From NCBI GenBank assembly GCA_964348015.1, contig CAYGBC010000004.1, positions 1 through 64,000 of the forward strand: DNA of 64,000 nt, given 5' to 3'. Of the stretch, positions 44,010 to 52,520 are shown piece after piece. A model generated the notes under the pieces. The model saw only the letters and a list, made by a program, of their open reading frames with translations. It had not been told where the DNA came from and made no database searches. How positions within the stretch are numbered: position 1 is the first letter of the stretch; each line of letters starts with the position of its first letter. Made by a program: the position numbers and the translations under genes. Origin of the DNA: SOIA01 sp964348015 (GTDB taxonomy: Bacteria > Acidobacteriota > Aminicenantia > Aminicenantales > Aminicenantaceae).

Positions 44010-44057
44010 ATACCTAAATTCTCTATGTATTATACCTAGAATATTTAGGTATTTCAA
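44010..44057 (-). promoter_or_regulatory. PadR promoter with operator filling the spacer
   Basis: Minus strand TTGAAA (44057-44052), exactly 17 bp, TATAAT (44034-44029). The spacer is a palindrome with arms TACCTA and TAGGTA (44033-44051). A further half-site ATACCTAAAT (44010-44019) is the exact complement of ATTTAGGTAT at 44043-44052. PadR bound here would occlude RNA polymerase. Confidence 0.78.
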
Positions 44058-44149
44058 GAGCCTATTTTTTTCACCTAATTGAAATCAATTCATTAAGAAA
44101 AAGCTGGCATTATTCGGAGAAACCTTTTCCATCTATACGAAAACACTTA

Positions 44150-44197
44150 ATGAGTAATGTCTTTATCGATACGAATTTGTTATTTTTTGGGCTGGGG
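44150..44197 (+). repeat. Imperfect direct repeat, right copy; remaining intergenic region
   Basis: ATGAGTAATGTCTTTATCGA continues to about 44197 and pairs with the copy at 40775-40822. The rest of the gap from 44058 to 44339 shows no gene, RNA or promoter that I can support. Confidence 0.55.
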
Positions 44198-44339
44198 AGG
44201 GATATTCACATTTGAGAATGTCACTTAATAGACATTAAGGTGAACAGGCAGGAATGAGTTATGAACCTAAATGGAAATTCTTATAAATCCAGAAGCTGGT
44301 TTTTGTCAGTAAACGGAAGTCTTAATCAAAATCTGCAGA

Positions 44340-46001
44340 TTAATCCTTTTTTATGGTGATATTCCCGCTTGTCTTCAGTTTGACAGTCGTCTGGCCTTCG
44401 CCGAGTTCAACTCGAATTTTATTTTTATCGTCCTCATCGAGATAAACCGGAAAGTCTGAATTGATCTTTCCGTACCGTGTGGAGGCGGAAATAATGACGT
44501 TCGCACTTCTTGGGATATGGAGTAAAATAGGCTTATAGGTGGTGATGAGCTCCACCTGTCCTTCTTTTGGCAAATTTTTGATCTGAGTCACCTCGATAGG
44601 ACTGCTGCTGCCTTTGACGATTATGGAACCGGATGTTCGTTTCAGAATGACATGCTTGTACGAATTTGTGATGTTCACATCACCCGCCACGTCATCAGCT
44701 TCCACGCTGCAGGAGCTTCCATCTACTTCCAAATCTCCGCCCACATGATTTACCTGGATAGGCTTGTAAGACGAACGTATAGACACATCTTTCTTCACTT
44801 CGTCAACCGTAACTGTGCCTGAATTGGCGCGTATTTCCAATTTTCCATCCACTCTCTCGACGAGAATATCCTTGTACGAGGAAAGGATGATCGTGTTTCC
44901 TTTAACATCACGAGCCGTCACAGGACAGGATGAACCGTCCACATCCAACGATCCCCCGACACGATCCACCGTGATCTCTCGATAAGAGCTGCGGATGGAG
45001 ACGTCTTGGACAACATCCATCACTGTCACCGCGCTGGATTGCCCTCGGTACCTCAGGTAACCCCCCACATCGACGACTCTCACAGGTCTGTAGCTGCTCT
45101 CGATTTCTGCGTCCTTTTCCACTCTATCAACCGAAACCGTGCAGCTTGATCCTTTGATCTTTAAAGTTCCCTGAACTCCTCCCACCTTGATCTCTCTATA
45201 CGAAGTCGTGATATCGCAATCGCCCTTGACGCCACTTCCCTCCACATTACTGCTGTGGGATTTCACTGTGAGCGGCCCTCCTATCTGGTCGAACTCCACA
45301 AATTTATAGCTGTTCTGGATCTCTGCCTTTCCGCCGATATGACTCAGCACGACGGATCCACTGCTGTTTTTAATATCAATCGGGCCGTTGAAATCATGAA
45401 TCTCTACCGGAGCATAGCTGTTCTTCAGGCCCAGTTCTCCACCGCAATTGTTTATCCTCACCTCACCGGAACGATTCTCAACGACTAATGTCCCTGTGAT
45501 ATCTTTGATGTCTATATCTCCGTAGGCGTTATTAACATCGAGAGATTGTTTGGATGGAATGTGTATTTCTATTTCAGTTGAGTGCGAGAACCGATAGCTC
45601 CCGCTTCTGAAAATATTCCTGAGAAATCTGGCAAAACCGCTCTGATCTTTTTCATCCGTTTCCTCTCTTGGAGAGAGCAGCTGAAGCCGAAAGCCCTGTC
45701 GATAGGGCTCCAGGATCAGCCTTGTCCGGTCCAAGAATTCCTCTAAAAACTCCTCGTCCGTATCCCCCACTTCAACTGTGGCTTTTACGGAAATTTCGTT
45801 CTGTTCTCCCCCGGTTATGTGGAGGTCTCCCCGTGTCCTGTCAATATACAGAGTTTTTCCGGAAGCTGAGGCGATGCTTTGAGTGAAAACCTTGGATTTG
45901 ACGGTCCTGAGCAGAACGTCTTTACTTGCGTCAAGGTTCTGGATAACAAAGACAACAGATAAAAATGTTAATACTAAACAAATCAGCATTTTTTTTCTCA
46001 T
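44340..46001 (-). CDS. Exported DUF4097 beta-repeat protein
   Basis: About 553 residues with a signal segment (MLICLVLTFLSVVFVIQN). A long series of beta-solenoid-like units of about 20 residues follows, with the alternating patterns SSYxxIxVxxVxGxLxVxGSS and NSYxxVxxxxIxGP. This is the DUF4097/adhesin-like fold often found with ECF sigma/anti-sigma pairs. The starting ATG at 46001 follows GGAGG by six bases; an in-frame ATG at 46031 is less likely. It lies 50 bp downstream of the anti-sigma gene and is probably co-transcribed with it. Confidence 0.82.
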   Translation of the reverse strand: MRKKMLICLVLTFLSVVFVIQNLDASKDVLLRTVKSKVFTQSIASASGKTLYIDRTRGDLHITGGEQNEISVKATVEVGDTDEEFLEEFLDRTRLILEPYRQGFRLQLLSPREETDEKDQSGFARFLRNIFRSGSYRFSHSTEIEIHIPSKQSLDVNNAYGDIDIKDITGTLVVENRSGEVRINNCGGELGLKNSYAPVEIHDFNGPIDIKNSSGSVVLSHIGGKAEIQNSYKFVEFDQIGGPLTVKSHSSNVEGSGVKGDCDITTSYREIKVGGVQGTLKIKGSSCTVSVDRVEKDAEIESSYRPVRVVDVGGYLRYRGQSSAVTVMDVVQDVSIRSSYREITVDRVGGSLDVDGSSCPVTARDVKGNTIILSSYKDILVERVDGKLEIRANSGTVTVDEVKKDVSIRSSYKPIQVNHVGGDLEVDGSSCSVEADDVAGDVNITNSYKHVILKRTSGSIIVKGSSSPIEVTQIKNLPKEGQVELITTYKPILLHIPRSANVIISASTRYGKINSDFPVYLDEDDKNKIRVELGEGQTTVKLKTSGNITIKKD

Positions 46002-46051
46002 TGATTCCTCCATCGATTCAAAATTGATCATAAGGACGCATGACAGATCCT

Positions 46052-46693
46052 CTATGGGTTCATGTTTATTCCATTATTGAGCTTCGTCTTTAATAATTCT
46101 TTGAGTGTCTCCTTTTTGTCCTGGAGTGCCGCAAGCATGTAGCGCCTAATGTGAGCGTTGGCCGGATTTTCTGAAAGGGCTTCCCGGCATTGCTCGATCT
46201 GATCGTCAATGGTCTCCAATCTGTCTTTATAGAGCCGCATCAATTCCACGTTCATATCCGCCATTTTGGGAAGGACACGCTCTTCCAGCTCTTCAATCGC
46301 CTCCACATAATCCCTTTCCTTTTTTTCCACCTTCACCAATGCGGATTCAGTCAACAGGCCGGATGTGCGGGTTTCCGGCTTGAGTAAAAAATATAAACCA
46401 ATGCTCATTATCAGAAGAATTGCGGCCGAAGCCGGTAAAAGCCGGAGCGGGCTCCAGCGATTCTTTTTTACTCCAGACTCTATTTCTTTAAGTTGTTCCG
46501 TTTTTAAGCTTTCCTCGATTCGACTCCAGAGTTGAGGCGACTCCACAGTCCTCTTCAGCCCCCTGGCCAGCGACATCAACTGTTTATCTTGACTCGCGCG
46601 CTCCTGGCAGGAGGCACATGTTTTGAGATGTTTCTGAAATTCGCTATCATCAAGCTTTCCGAACTCATATTTTTTAAACTTATTGCAGCTCAT
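46052..46693 (-). CDS. Membrane anti-sigma factor with zinc-finger motif
   Basis: A 213-residue protein with C3, H22, C26 and C29 (KHLKTCASCQ) forming the HxxxCxxC anti-sigma zinc site. A single TM helix (SAAILLIMSIGLYFLLK) and an extracytoplasmic coiled-coil-like tail (KKERDYVEAIEELEERVLPK) follow. It should hold the ECF sigma factor whose gene overlaps it by 4 bp. Signal input is likely from the envelope. Confidence 0.85.
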   Translation of the reverse strand: MSCNKFKKYEFGKLDDSEFQKHLKTCASCQERASQDKQLMSLARGLKRTVESPQLWSRIEESLKTEQLKEIESGVKKNRWSPLRLLPASAAILLIMSIGLYFLLKPETRTSGLLTESALVKVEKKERDYVEAIEELEERVLPKMADMNVELMRLYKDRLETIDDQIEQCREALSENPANAHIRRYMLAALQDKKETLKELLKTKLNNGINMNP

Positions 46694-47214
46694 CGGCTCT
46701 CCTTGATTTGAAGGTTTGAGAGTCTGTCACGAAGCCGCGCTTTGGCGTGGTAAATGCTGGACTTCACTCCACCCGGAGTGATATTCATAATCTCTGCGAT
46801 CTCATCCTGTTTAAATTCTTCGACTGCAAATAAAACAAAACAGGCCCGCATTCTTTCCGGCAGAGCCAGGATCGCCTCTTCGAGGACCATCTTCTCTTCA
46901 TGCCTGGAAAGGTAGGATGCATTCATGTCCTCGAGTGGATGGACGCGGACTCGCTTTCTTTTTCTGAGGATATCAAAGCAGACATTCATCAAAATGCGGA
47001 ATAAATACGTGCTGAATTTTGAGCTGTAGTTGTAGTTTCGAATTCCCCGGTAAAGTTTGAGGAACGTCATCTGGACAGCGTCTTCCGCATCCTGCTGAAG
47101 GCCGAGAACCCTCAGGGCTGTGTGAAGAAGCGGCTGCTCATATCGGTCATAAATCATTTTATATGCACTCAAATCATGCTGCTGGCATTTTTGAATGACC
47201 TCACTCTCATTCAT
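46690..47214 (-). CDS. ECF-type RNA polymerase sigma factor
   Basis: The 174-residue protein has region 2 (YDRYEQPLLHTALRVLGLQQ then DAEDAVQMTFLKLYRG, FSTYLFRILMNVCFDILRKR) and region 4 (LPERMRACFVLFAVEEFKQD, EIAEIMNITPGGVKSSIYHA). These are the two domains of an extracytoplasmic-function sigma factor, and region 3 is absent. It is the first gene of the sigma/anti-sigma/DUF4097 unit. Confidence 0.92.
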   Translation of the reverse strand: MNESEVIQKCQQHDLSAYKMIYDRYEQPLLHTALRVLGLQQDAEDAVQMTFLKLYRGIRNYNYSSKFSTYLFRILMNVCFDILRKRKRVRVHPLEDMNASYLSRHEEKMVLEEAILALPERMRACFVLFAVEEFKQDEIAEIMNITPGGVKSSIYHAKARLRDRLSNLQIKESR

Positions 47215-47280
47215 CCAGTGCTGTTCCTGTTTTTTAATTGTTAGACCTCTCTAATCGTTAAAAGGTTTAATTCCTTTTCA

Positions 47281-47522
47281 TGAGATTGCCGCGCTTCGCT
47301 CGCAATGACACTATTCACACATTCCTTTTATCTTAAAGGATAAACGCACATTGCTTGCAATAAAACCATCTAATTCGCTAGATTGAATATTATTATTGCC
47401 TCATTACTGACCACCTAAAACATCTTGCCTATTTATACTTATGCAGGATGTTCCTCGAATTTCACTCACTCGTATTTACGTTCTGGAAAGAGTGATGGCT
47501 CGCTGGCCGGAAGTTCTTCAGG
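47281..47522. repeat. Intergenic region with family B repeat
   Basis: One family B unit at 47282-47311 (GATTGCCGCGCTTCGCTCGC then AATGACAC) and a decayed unit near 47346-47369 (CGCACATTGCTTGCAATAAA). The region lies between the sigma gene and the end of the Oah operon. No gene is supported. Confidence 0.6.
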
Positions 47523-50378
47523 TCAGGATTTCTTTTGTTTCAGAGCTTTGAGTATTTTCTCTGGTGTGATCGGGAGTTCTTTGATCCAGACTCCGGTCGC
47601 GTTCGCGATCGCATGGGCGACAGCAGCCAGGATGGGCAAAGTCGCTCCCTCCCCCACTTCCTTGGCCCCGTAGGGCCCTTCAGGCTCGTAGGAGTCGACG
47701 ATCCCGCTGAAGATCTCAGGAGCGTCTTGCATAGTCATCAGCAGATAATCATGCAGGTTGGGATTGAGGATGTTCCCCTTCCGGTCATACTGCACGTCCT
47801 CCATCAGAGTCTCCCCGGCTCCCATCACGATAGCCCCCTCCACCTGTCCGTGGACGGCCTGAGGATTCACTGGAGTGCCGCAATCATGGTAGTCGGTGAA
47901 CTTCTCCAACCTCACCTTTCCGGTTTCCAGGTCAACACGGCATTCGCACACAGCACTGGAATAAGAAAAAGCAGGGCTGGTTCCCACGGCTGCGCCTTTA
48001 TAATCTCCCCCGAGTCCTTCCGGAGGTTTGTACCATCCCGTGCCTATTAGGGGACCCTGGTCATTGAAGTATTTCCGCGCGGCTTCTTCCCACTCCATAA
48101 CTTTAGATTTATCTTTTTTATGGAATATCCGGTTGTTTTCTACTCTCAATGCCTTGGGACCACAGCCCCACATCCTGGAGACAGTGGCGAACAACTTCTT
48201 GAGGACATCCTTGCTGGCCATGACCACTGCATTCCCACCCATAAGTGTTGTCCGGGACGAGTAGGACCCCAAGTCCAGCGGGCTGATATCCGAATCCTCT
48301 GTGCGAATCCGCACCCTGTGGAGGCTGATCCCCAGAGTCTCGGCGCATATTTGCGAGAGAACGGTGGACGAGCCCTGGCCGATTTCTGCAGCCTGGATGA
48401 GCAGGACCGCGGCTGTTCCGTCCTCGCTGATCTTGACAATCGCGTTGGCGTGGGGAAACACAGACTTCTTCACGAACGGCTCTGGTTTTTTCTCCGAGTG
48501 GCGCTGGACCTGGCCCCTGTAGATGGCGTACCCGGCACCCGATACAAATCCGCCGCAGCCGATTCCGATTCCCTTGCCTGCAGGAAGCTTTCCGTATTTC
48601 TGGCTCCAGCCAGATTTCTTCCTGACGTCTTTGAGCGTAGCCTTGAACTCGCAGCTTCTGACATCCAGGTCATTGCATGTCCGGGAGTGTGGAGTCATGG
48701 CATTCCGGAGCCGTATCTCGATCGGGTCGATCCCGAGGTCATCCGCGATCATGCTCAGAAGACTCTCGAAGGCAAAACGGGGCTGAGGTGTCCCGTGGCC
48801 GCGCATGGCTCCGCAGGCCGGCTTATTAGTCATCACTCTGAAACCTTCGTACTTGTAATTGGGGAGATGGTAAAGAGTGGGAATCATGCTGCCGGCATAA
48901 TAGGCCGTGACGACGCCGAACGATGAGTACGCCCCTCCATCGAGGTAGATCCGGCTCTGGACAGCCGTGATTCTCCCGTCCTTCTTCACTCCGATCTTGA
49001 ACTTCATGTGCTGTTTGTGCCGGCCCCGCCCGAACAGAAACATCTCTTCGCGGCTGTAGACCATCTTGACCGGTCTCCCTGTCTTCTTTGAGGCGATCGC
49101 CGCAATCAGATCCAGCGGCGTCGTTGCGGCTTTGGAGCCGAATCCCCCTCCCACCGGCGGGCGGATGACACGGATCCTTCCAAGAGGAATATCCAGCACT
49201 CGGGCGACCATGTAGTGGACATAATGCGGCACCTGCGTGGAGGAATAGAGCACAAGCGTGGACCCGTCATTTTCCCAGAAAGAGACGGAGGCGTGAGGCT
49301 CGAGCGGGTTCTGGTAGACGTGGTTCCCGATGAATTCCTCCTCTCTCACGTGATCTGCCTCGGAAAATCCCTTCTCGATGTCGCCAAAATGATGATCGAC
49401 CACGGTGTTGATGTTATCCTTGAATCTTTCATGAAGCTGCGGTGCTCCCTCCTTTATCGCCTCCATCGGGTTGAACACAGCCGGAAGCTCCTCGTAATCG
49501 ACCTTTATCAGTTTCAGAGCTCTCTCTGCGGTTTCCTCATCCACGGCGATTACAGCCGCCACTTCATCGCCCACATACCGCACTCTCTCTTTTGCCAGAA
49601 CGTATTCATCATACCGAGCCGGGGAAACCCCGTATGTGATATCGGGGACATCTTTTCCGGTCAGGACCAGTTTGACGCCCGGAACCTTTTCGGCCCTGCG
49701 CGTATCAATTTTCTTTATCCGGCCGTGAGGCACGGGAGAATGAAGGATTTTCCCGTAGAGCATGTTCTCGAAATAAAGATCAGCCGTGTATTTGGCCCAT
49801 CCGGTGGCTTTCTCCGCGGCATCCACTCGCGGAAGGCTCCGTCCTACGGTCTTGAATTTATCCAAGTCATAGGAAGAGGGAACAGGCTCTTTTATCCTCC
49901 TGTACTTCTTCCAATTCTTGACCGCTTCCAGAATCCGCGTGTAGCCCGTGCAGCGGCAGAGGTTTCCGGAGAGAGCTTTCTTGATATCTTCATCCGTAGG
50001 ATCAGGATTTCGGCTGATCAGTGCCATAGCGCTCATGACCATTCCGGGAGTGCAGAAACCGCACTGGATTGCTCCGTGGTTGATAAAGGCCCGTTGGAGA
50101 GGATGGAGGGCGCCATCCCTGGCTATTCCCTCGATTGTGGTGATGTCCGCTCCTTCACAGGAGGCAGCCAGGACTAAACAGCTGTTTTTCGGTTCCCCAT
50201 CAATAAGCACCGTGCACGCTCCGCATACTCCCAGGTTGCACCCTTTTTTGGTCCCTGTCAGTCGAAGCTTTTCCCTGAGGGCATCCAGAAGCGTGTCCCC
50301 GTTTTTGACCGCGATAGAATGCTCTTCCCCGTTAACCCTGAGGACAATAACTCGATCTGTTGTCTTATTCTGTCCCAT
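47523..50378 (-). CDS. Fused [2Fe-2S]-molybdopterin oxidoreductase of the aromatic operon
   Basis: About 951 residues join an N-terminal two-cluster [2Fe-2S] unit (KGCNLGVCGACTVL, CGFCTPGM, LCRCTGYTRI) to an XDH-type Mo subunit (PRVDAAEKATGWAKYTADL, PPVGGGFGSKAA, ACGAMRGHGTPQPRFAFESL, EGPYGAKEVGEGATLP with the catalytic Glu). No signal peptide, so it is cytosolic. With the FAD subunit directly upstream it forms a complete hydroxylase/dehydroxylase. Its place at the end of a benzoyl-CoA ring-opening operon suggests an aromatic or acyl-CoA substrate, for example 4-hydroxybenzoyl-CoA, though that enzyme normally has three separate subunits and a [4Fe-4S] FAD subunit. The ATG at 50378 is preferred; TTG 50411 is in frame. 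Confidence 0.88.
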   Translation of the reverse strand: MGQNKTTDRVIVLRVNGEEHSIAVKNGDTLLDALREKLRLTGTKKGCNLGVCGACTVLIDGEPKNSCLVLAASCEGADITTIEGIARDGALHPLQRAFINHGAIQCGFCTPGMVMSAMALISRNPDPTDEDIKKALSGNLCRCTGYTRILEAVKNWKKYRRIKEPVPSSYDLDKFKTVGRSLPRVDAAEKATGWAKYTADLYFENMLYGKILHSPVPHGRIKKIDTRRAEKVPGVKLVLTGKDVPDITYGVSPARYDEYVLAKERVRYVGDEVAAVIAVDEETAERALKLIKVDYEELPAVFNPMEAIKEGAPQLHERFKDNINTVVDHHFGDIEKGFSEADHVREEEFIGNHVYQNPLEPHASVSFWENDGSTLVLYSSTQVPHYVHYMVARVLDIPLGRIRVIRPPVGGGFGSKAATTPLDLIAAIASKKTGRPVKMVYSREEMFLFGRGRHKQHMKFKIGVKKDGRITAVQSRIYLDGGAYSSFGVVTAYYAGSMIPTLYHLPNYKYEGFRVMTNKPACGAMRGHGTPQPRFAFESLLSMIADDLGIDPIEIRLRNAMTPHSRTCNDLDVRSCEFKATLKDVRKKSGWSQKYGKLPAGKGIGIGCGGFVSGAGYAIYRGQVQRHSEKKPEPFVKKSVFPHANAIVKISEDGTAAVLLIQAAEIGQGSSTVLSQICAETLGISLHRVRIRTEDSDISPLDLGSYSSRTTLMGGNAVVMASKDVLKKLFATVSRMWGCGPKALRVENNRIFHKKDKSKVMEWEEAARKYFNDQGPLIGTGWYKPPEGLGGDYKGAAVGTSPAFSYSSAVCECRVDLETGKVRLEKFTDYHDCGTPVNPQAVHGQVEGAIVMGAGETLMEDVQYDRKGNILNPNLHDYLLMTMQDAPEIFSGIVDSYEPEGPYGAKEVGEGATLPILAAVAHAIANATGVWIKELPITPEKILKALKQKKS

Positions 50379-50383
50379 GGGAT

Positions 50384-51268
50384 CTACTTTTTTTTCAGAG
50401 ATTTTCCGCAAGCTCGCTCGAATGCTTCGGTTAAGCTCCGGCGTGTCAACACCTGAACCAGTTCCTTCCTGTGCCAGGCAGATCCGCGGATATCGGAGAT
50501 GGGCTTCCCTTCTTCTTTTGCGATGACGGCCGCTTCTTCAAAAACCTTTGCAGAAGGAGTTTTTGTCTGGAGAAATTTTGAGGTTTTATATGCCACAACA
50601 GGAGTGGGTGCGACAGCTCCGAGCACAACGGCTGCATTTTCAATTTTTCCTCTTTTCAGGGTCAGCCGGGAGGCGACAGACGCCACGGCCAGGGCGTTGG
50701 CCTCCCTGAGCGTGAACCTCATGTAAGATATCCCGGTGTCGCGCGGCGGCATAGGAAGAAAAACCGACGTAAGCAACTCTTCTGTCCGACAGACCGTTTC
50801 TCTCGGCCCTGTAAAGAATGTAGAGAGGGGGATTTCACGCGAAGATTTGACACAGCGGAGCTCGATTGATGCATCCGCCACAATCAGTGTCGGAGGCAGG
50901 TCAGCCGAGGGCACGGCGCTCGTGATGTTCCCGCCGATCGTGGCCAGAGCCCGGACCTGGGGAGAGGCCATCGCGCCTGCGGCATACGCGAGCGCCGGGA
51001 AATACTTTTTAATCAGTGGACTCGACTGGATATCCTGCGGAGATGCTGCGGCACCGATACGAATCCTCTCTCCATTCTTCTCGATGCCCTTGAGTTCCTC
51101 GATATTTTGAAGAGATATGACTTCTCTGACTCTGACTAAATCCTTCTTGAGGTCGACAAGCAGGTCAGTTCCTCCAGCCATTATTCTGGCATCCTGGAGG
51201 TCTGACAGAAGCTGGATGGCTTCGGATACAGTCCGGGGCGAGTGAAACCTGATTTCAGAAAGAATCAT
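50384..51268 (-). CDS. FAD subunit of xanthine-dehydrogenase-family enzyme
   Basis: A 294-residue CoxM-type flavoprotein with IMAGGTDLLVDLK, RALATIGGNITSAVPSAD and the C-terminal CO dehydrogenase flavoprotein domain (YMRFTLREANALAVASVASR). Unlike the subunit at 11866 it has no cysteine-rich [4Fe-4S] loop after GGN. It precedes the fused Fe-S/Mo gene and must be its electron-output partner. Confidence 0.9.
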   Translation of the reverse strand: MILSEIRFHSPRTVSEAIQLLSDLQDARIMAGGTDLLVDLKKDLVRVREVISLQNIEELKGIEKNGERIRIGAAASPQDIQSSPLIKKYFPALAYAAGAMASPQVRALATIGGNITSAVPSADLPPTLIVADASIELRCVKSSREIPLSTFFTGPRETVCRTEELLTSVFLPMPPRDTGISYMRFTLREANALAVASVASRLTLKRGKIENAAVVLGAVAPTPVVAYKTSKFLQTKTPSAKVFEEAAVIAKEEGKPISDIRGSAWHRKELVQVLTRRSLTEAFERACGKSLKKK

Positions 51269-51303
51269 CCAAACATCCCTGTCCTTATTATGGGAATAAA
51301 AAA

Positions 51304-52491
51304 CTAATTCTCTTTTTTGATGACTGTGGCCATGCTCACTCCACCACCGCCACAGATCCCAGCCAGGCCGATTTTTCCGTCGTTGATTCTCAACACATGA
51401 TACAGAGTGAGTATGATCCGGGCTCCGCTGATTCCTGTGGGATGACCCAAAGCGATCGCTCCTCCATGAACATTCAGTTTATCCCGATTCCATTTGAGGA
51501 CTTTCTCGTTCGACAGGATTTGAGCCGCAAAAGCCTCGTTGACTTCGATGAAATCGACGTCATCCAATTTCATGTTGGCCTTCTTCAGGGCCAGGGGAAT
51601 CGCCACACCGGGTCCGTCTCCCATCAGACTGGGTTCCACGGCCGTTTGAGAATAGGACAAGAGAGAAAAGAGAGGCTTGGCTCCCAGTTTCTTGGCCTTG
51701 GCGCGAGACGTCACGACCATCGCCACAGCTCCGTCGGACATTCCGCAGGCGTTTCCAGCCGTGATCTTCCCGTCCTTTTTAAAAACCGTCGGGAGCTTTC
51801 CCAATTTCTCCAGAGTGCTGTCCCGGCGAATCGTCTCATCCTTGTCAAAAATGATCGGGTCTCCTTTTCTCTGCGGGACCTCCACAGGAACTATCTCCTC
51901 ATCAAACCAACCTTCATCCTGAGCTTTGGCCGCTTTCTGATGGCTGGAGAGTGCAAACTCATCCATATCTTCCCGCGTCAATTTGTATTTGTCGACTAAA
52001 TTCTCAGCGGTCTGTCCCATTCCCATGTCGCACACAGGATCGATAGAATCGCTCCAACCGTCTAAAAGAACTTTATTTCCCATTTTGAAACCCTTCCACC
52101 GGGCATCTTTGAGCAAATAGGGAATCGTGCTCATACTGTCGAATCCTCCCACCATCACGATTTCGGACTCTCCAAGCTGGATGGCTTGAGCGGCCATGGC
52201 GAGAGCTCTCATGCCCGAGGGGCAGGCCATATTCAAAGTGATAGTCGGGACCGTATCGGGTATTCCTCCGCGGATAGAGGCGGTCCGGGAAGGATTGGGC
52301 CCGTTCCCGGCCTGACGGCAGCTTCCCAGAATCACATCGTTAATATCTTCTCCCTTCAGATTGGCTCTTTTGAGGGCTTCGGCTATGGCCACCGCTCCCA
52401 AATCATAGGCGGCGATATCCTTTAAAGTGCCCCCGAACCGCCCCATCGGAGTCCTGGCTCCACTTATGACAACGACATCATTGAGTTCCAT
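51304..52491 (-). CDS. Thiolase (acetyl-CoA acyltransferase)
   Basis: A 395-residue thiolase with all catalytic blocks: nucleophile LNMACPSGMRA (C90), NEAFAAQ with the His/Asn region, GGAIALGHPTGISGARI (His) and CGGGG near the C-terminus. It would cleave a 3-oxoacyl-CoA, in this operon plausibly 3-oxopimeloyl-CoA or acetoacetyl-CoA. The sister thiolase at 55667 suggests two chain lengths. It is 29 bp after the SDR gene in the same operon. Confidence 0.92.
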   Translation of the reverse strand: MELNDVVVISGARTPMGRFGGTLKDIAAYDLGAVAIAEALKRANLKGEDINDVILGSCRQAGNGPNPSRTASIRGGIPDTVPTITLNMACPSGMRALAMAAQAIQLGESEIVMVGGFDSMSTIPYLLKDARWKGFKMGNKVLLDGWSDSIDPVCDMGMGQTAENLVDKYKLTREDMDEFALSSHQKAAKAQDEGWFDEEIVPVEVPQRKGDPIIFDKDETIRRDSTLEKLGKLPTVFKKDGKITAGNACGMSDGAVAMVVTSRAKAKKLGAKPLFSLLSYSQTAVEPSLMGDGPGVAIPLALKKANMKLDDVDFIEVNEAFAAQILSNEKVLKWNRDKLNVHGGAIALGHPTGISGARIILTLYHVLRINDGKIGLAGICGGGGVSMATVIKKEN

Positions 52492-52520
52492 TATTTTCCC
52501 TCCTTCTTCTCTTCTTCAAA

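Noticed and set aside
47240..47275. AAC and GTC motifs 18 bp apart upstream of the sigma gene, like an ECF promoter
   Set aside because: The match is only to short degenerate motifs with non-ideal spacing, too weak to report as a feature.
48120..50177. Long plus-strand frames (268 and 320 codons) opposite the fused Mo enzyme
   Set aside because: Both are antisense to a strongly conserved protein and carry no recognisable sequence.
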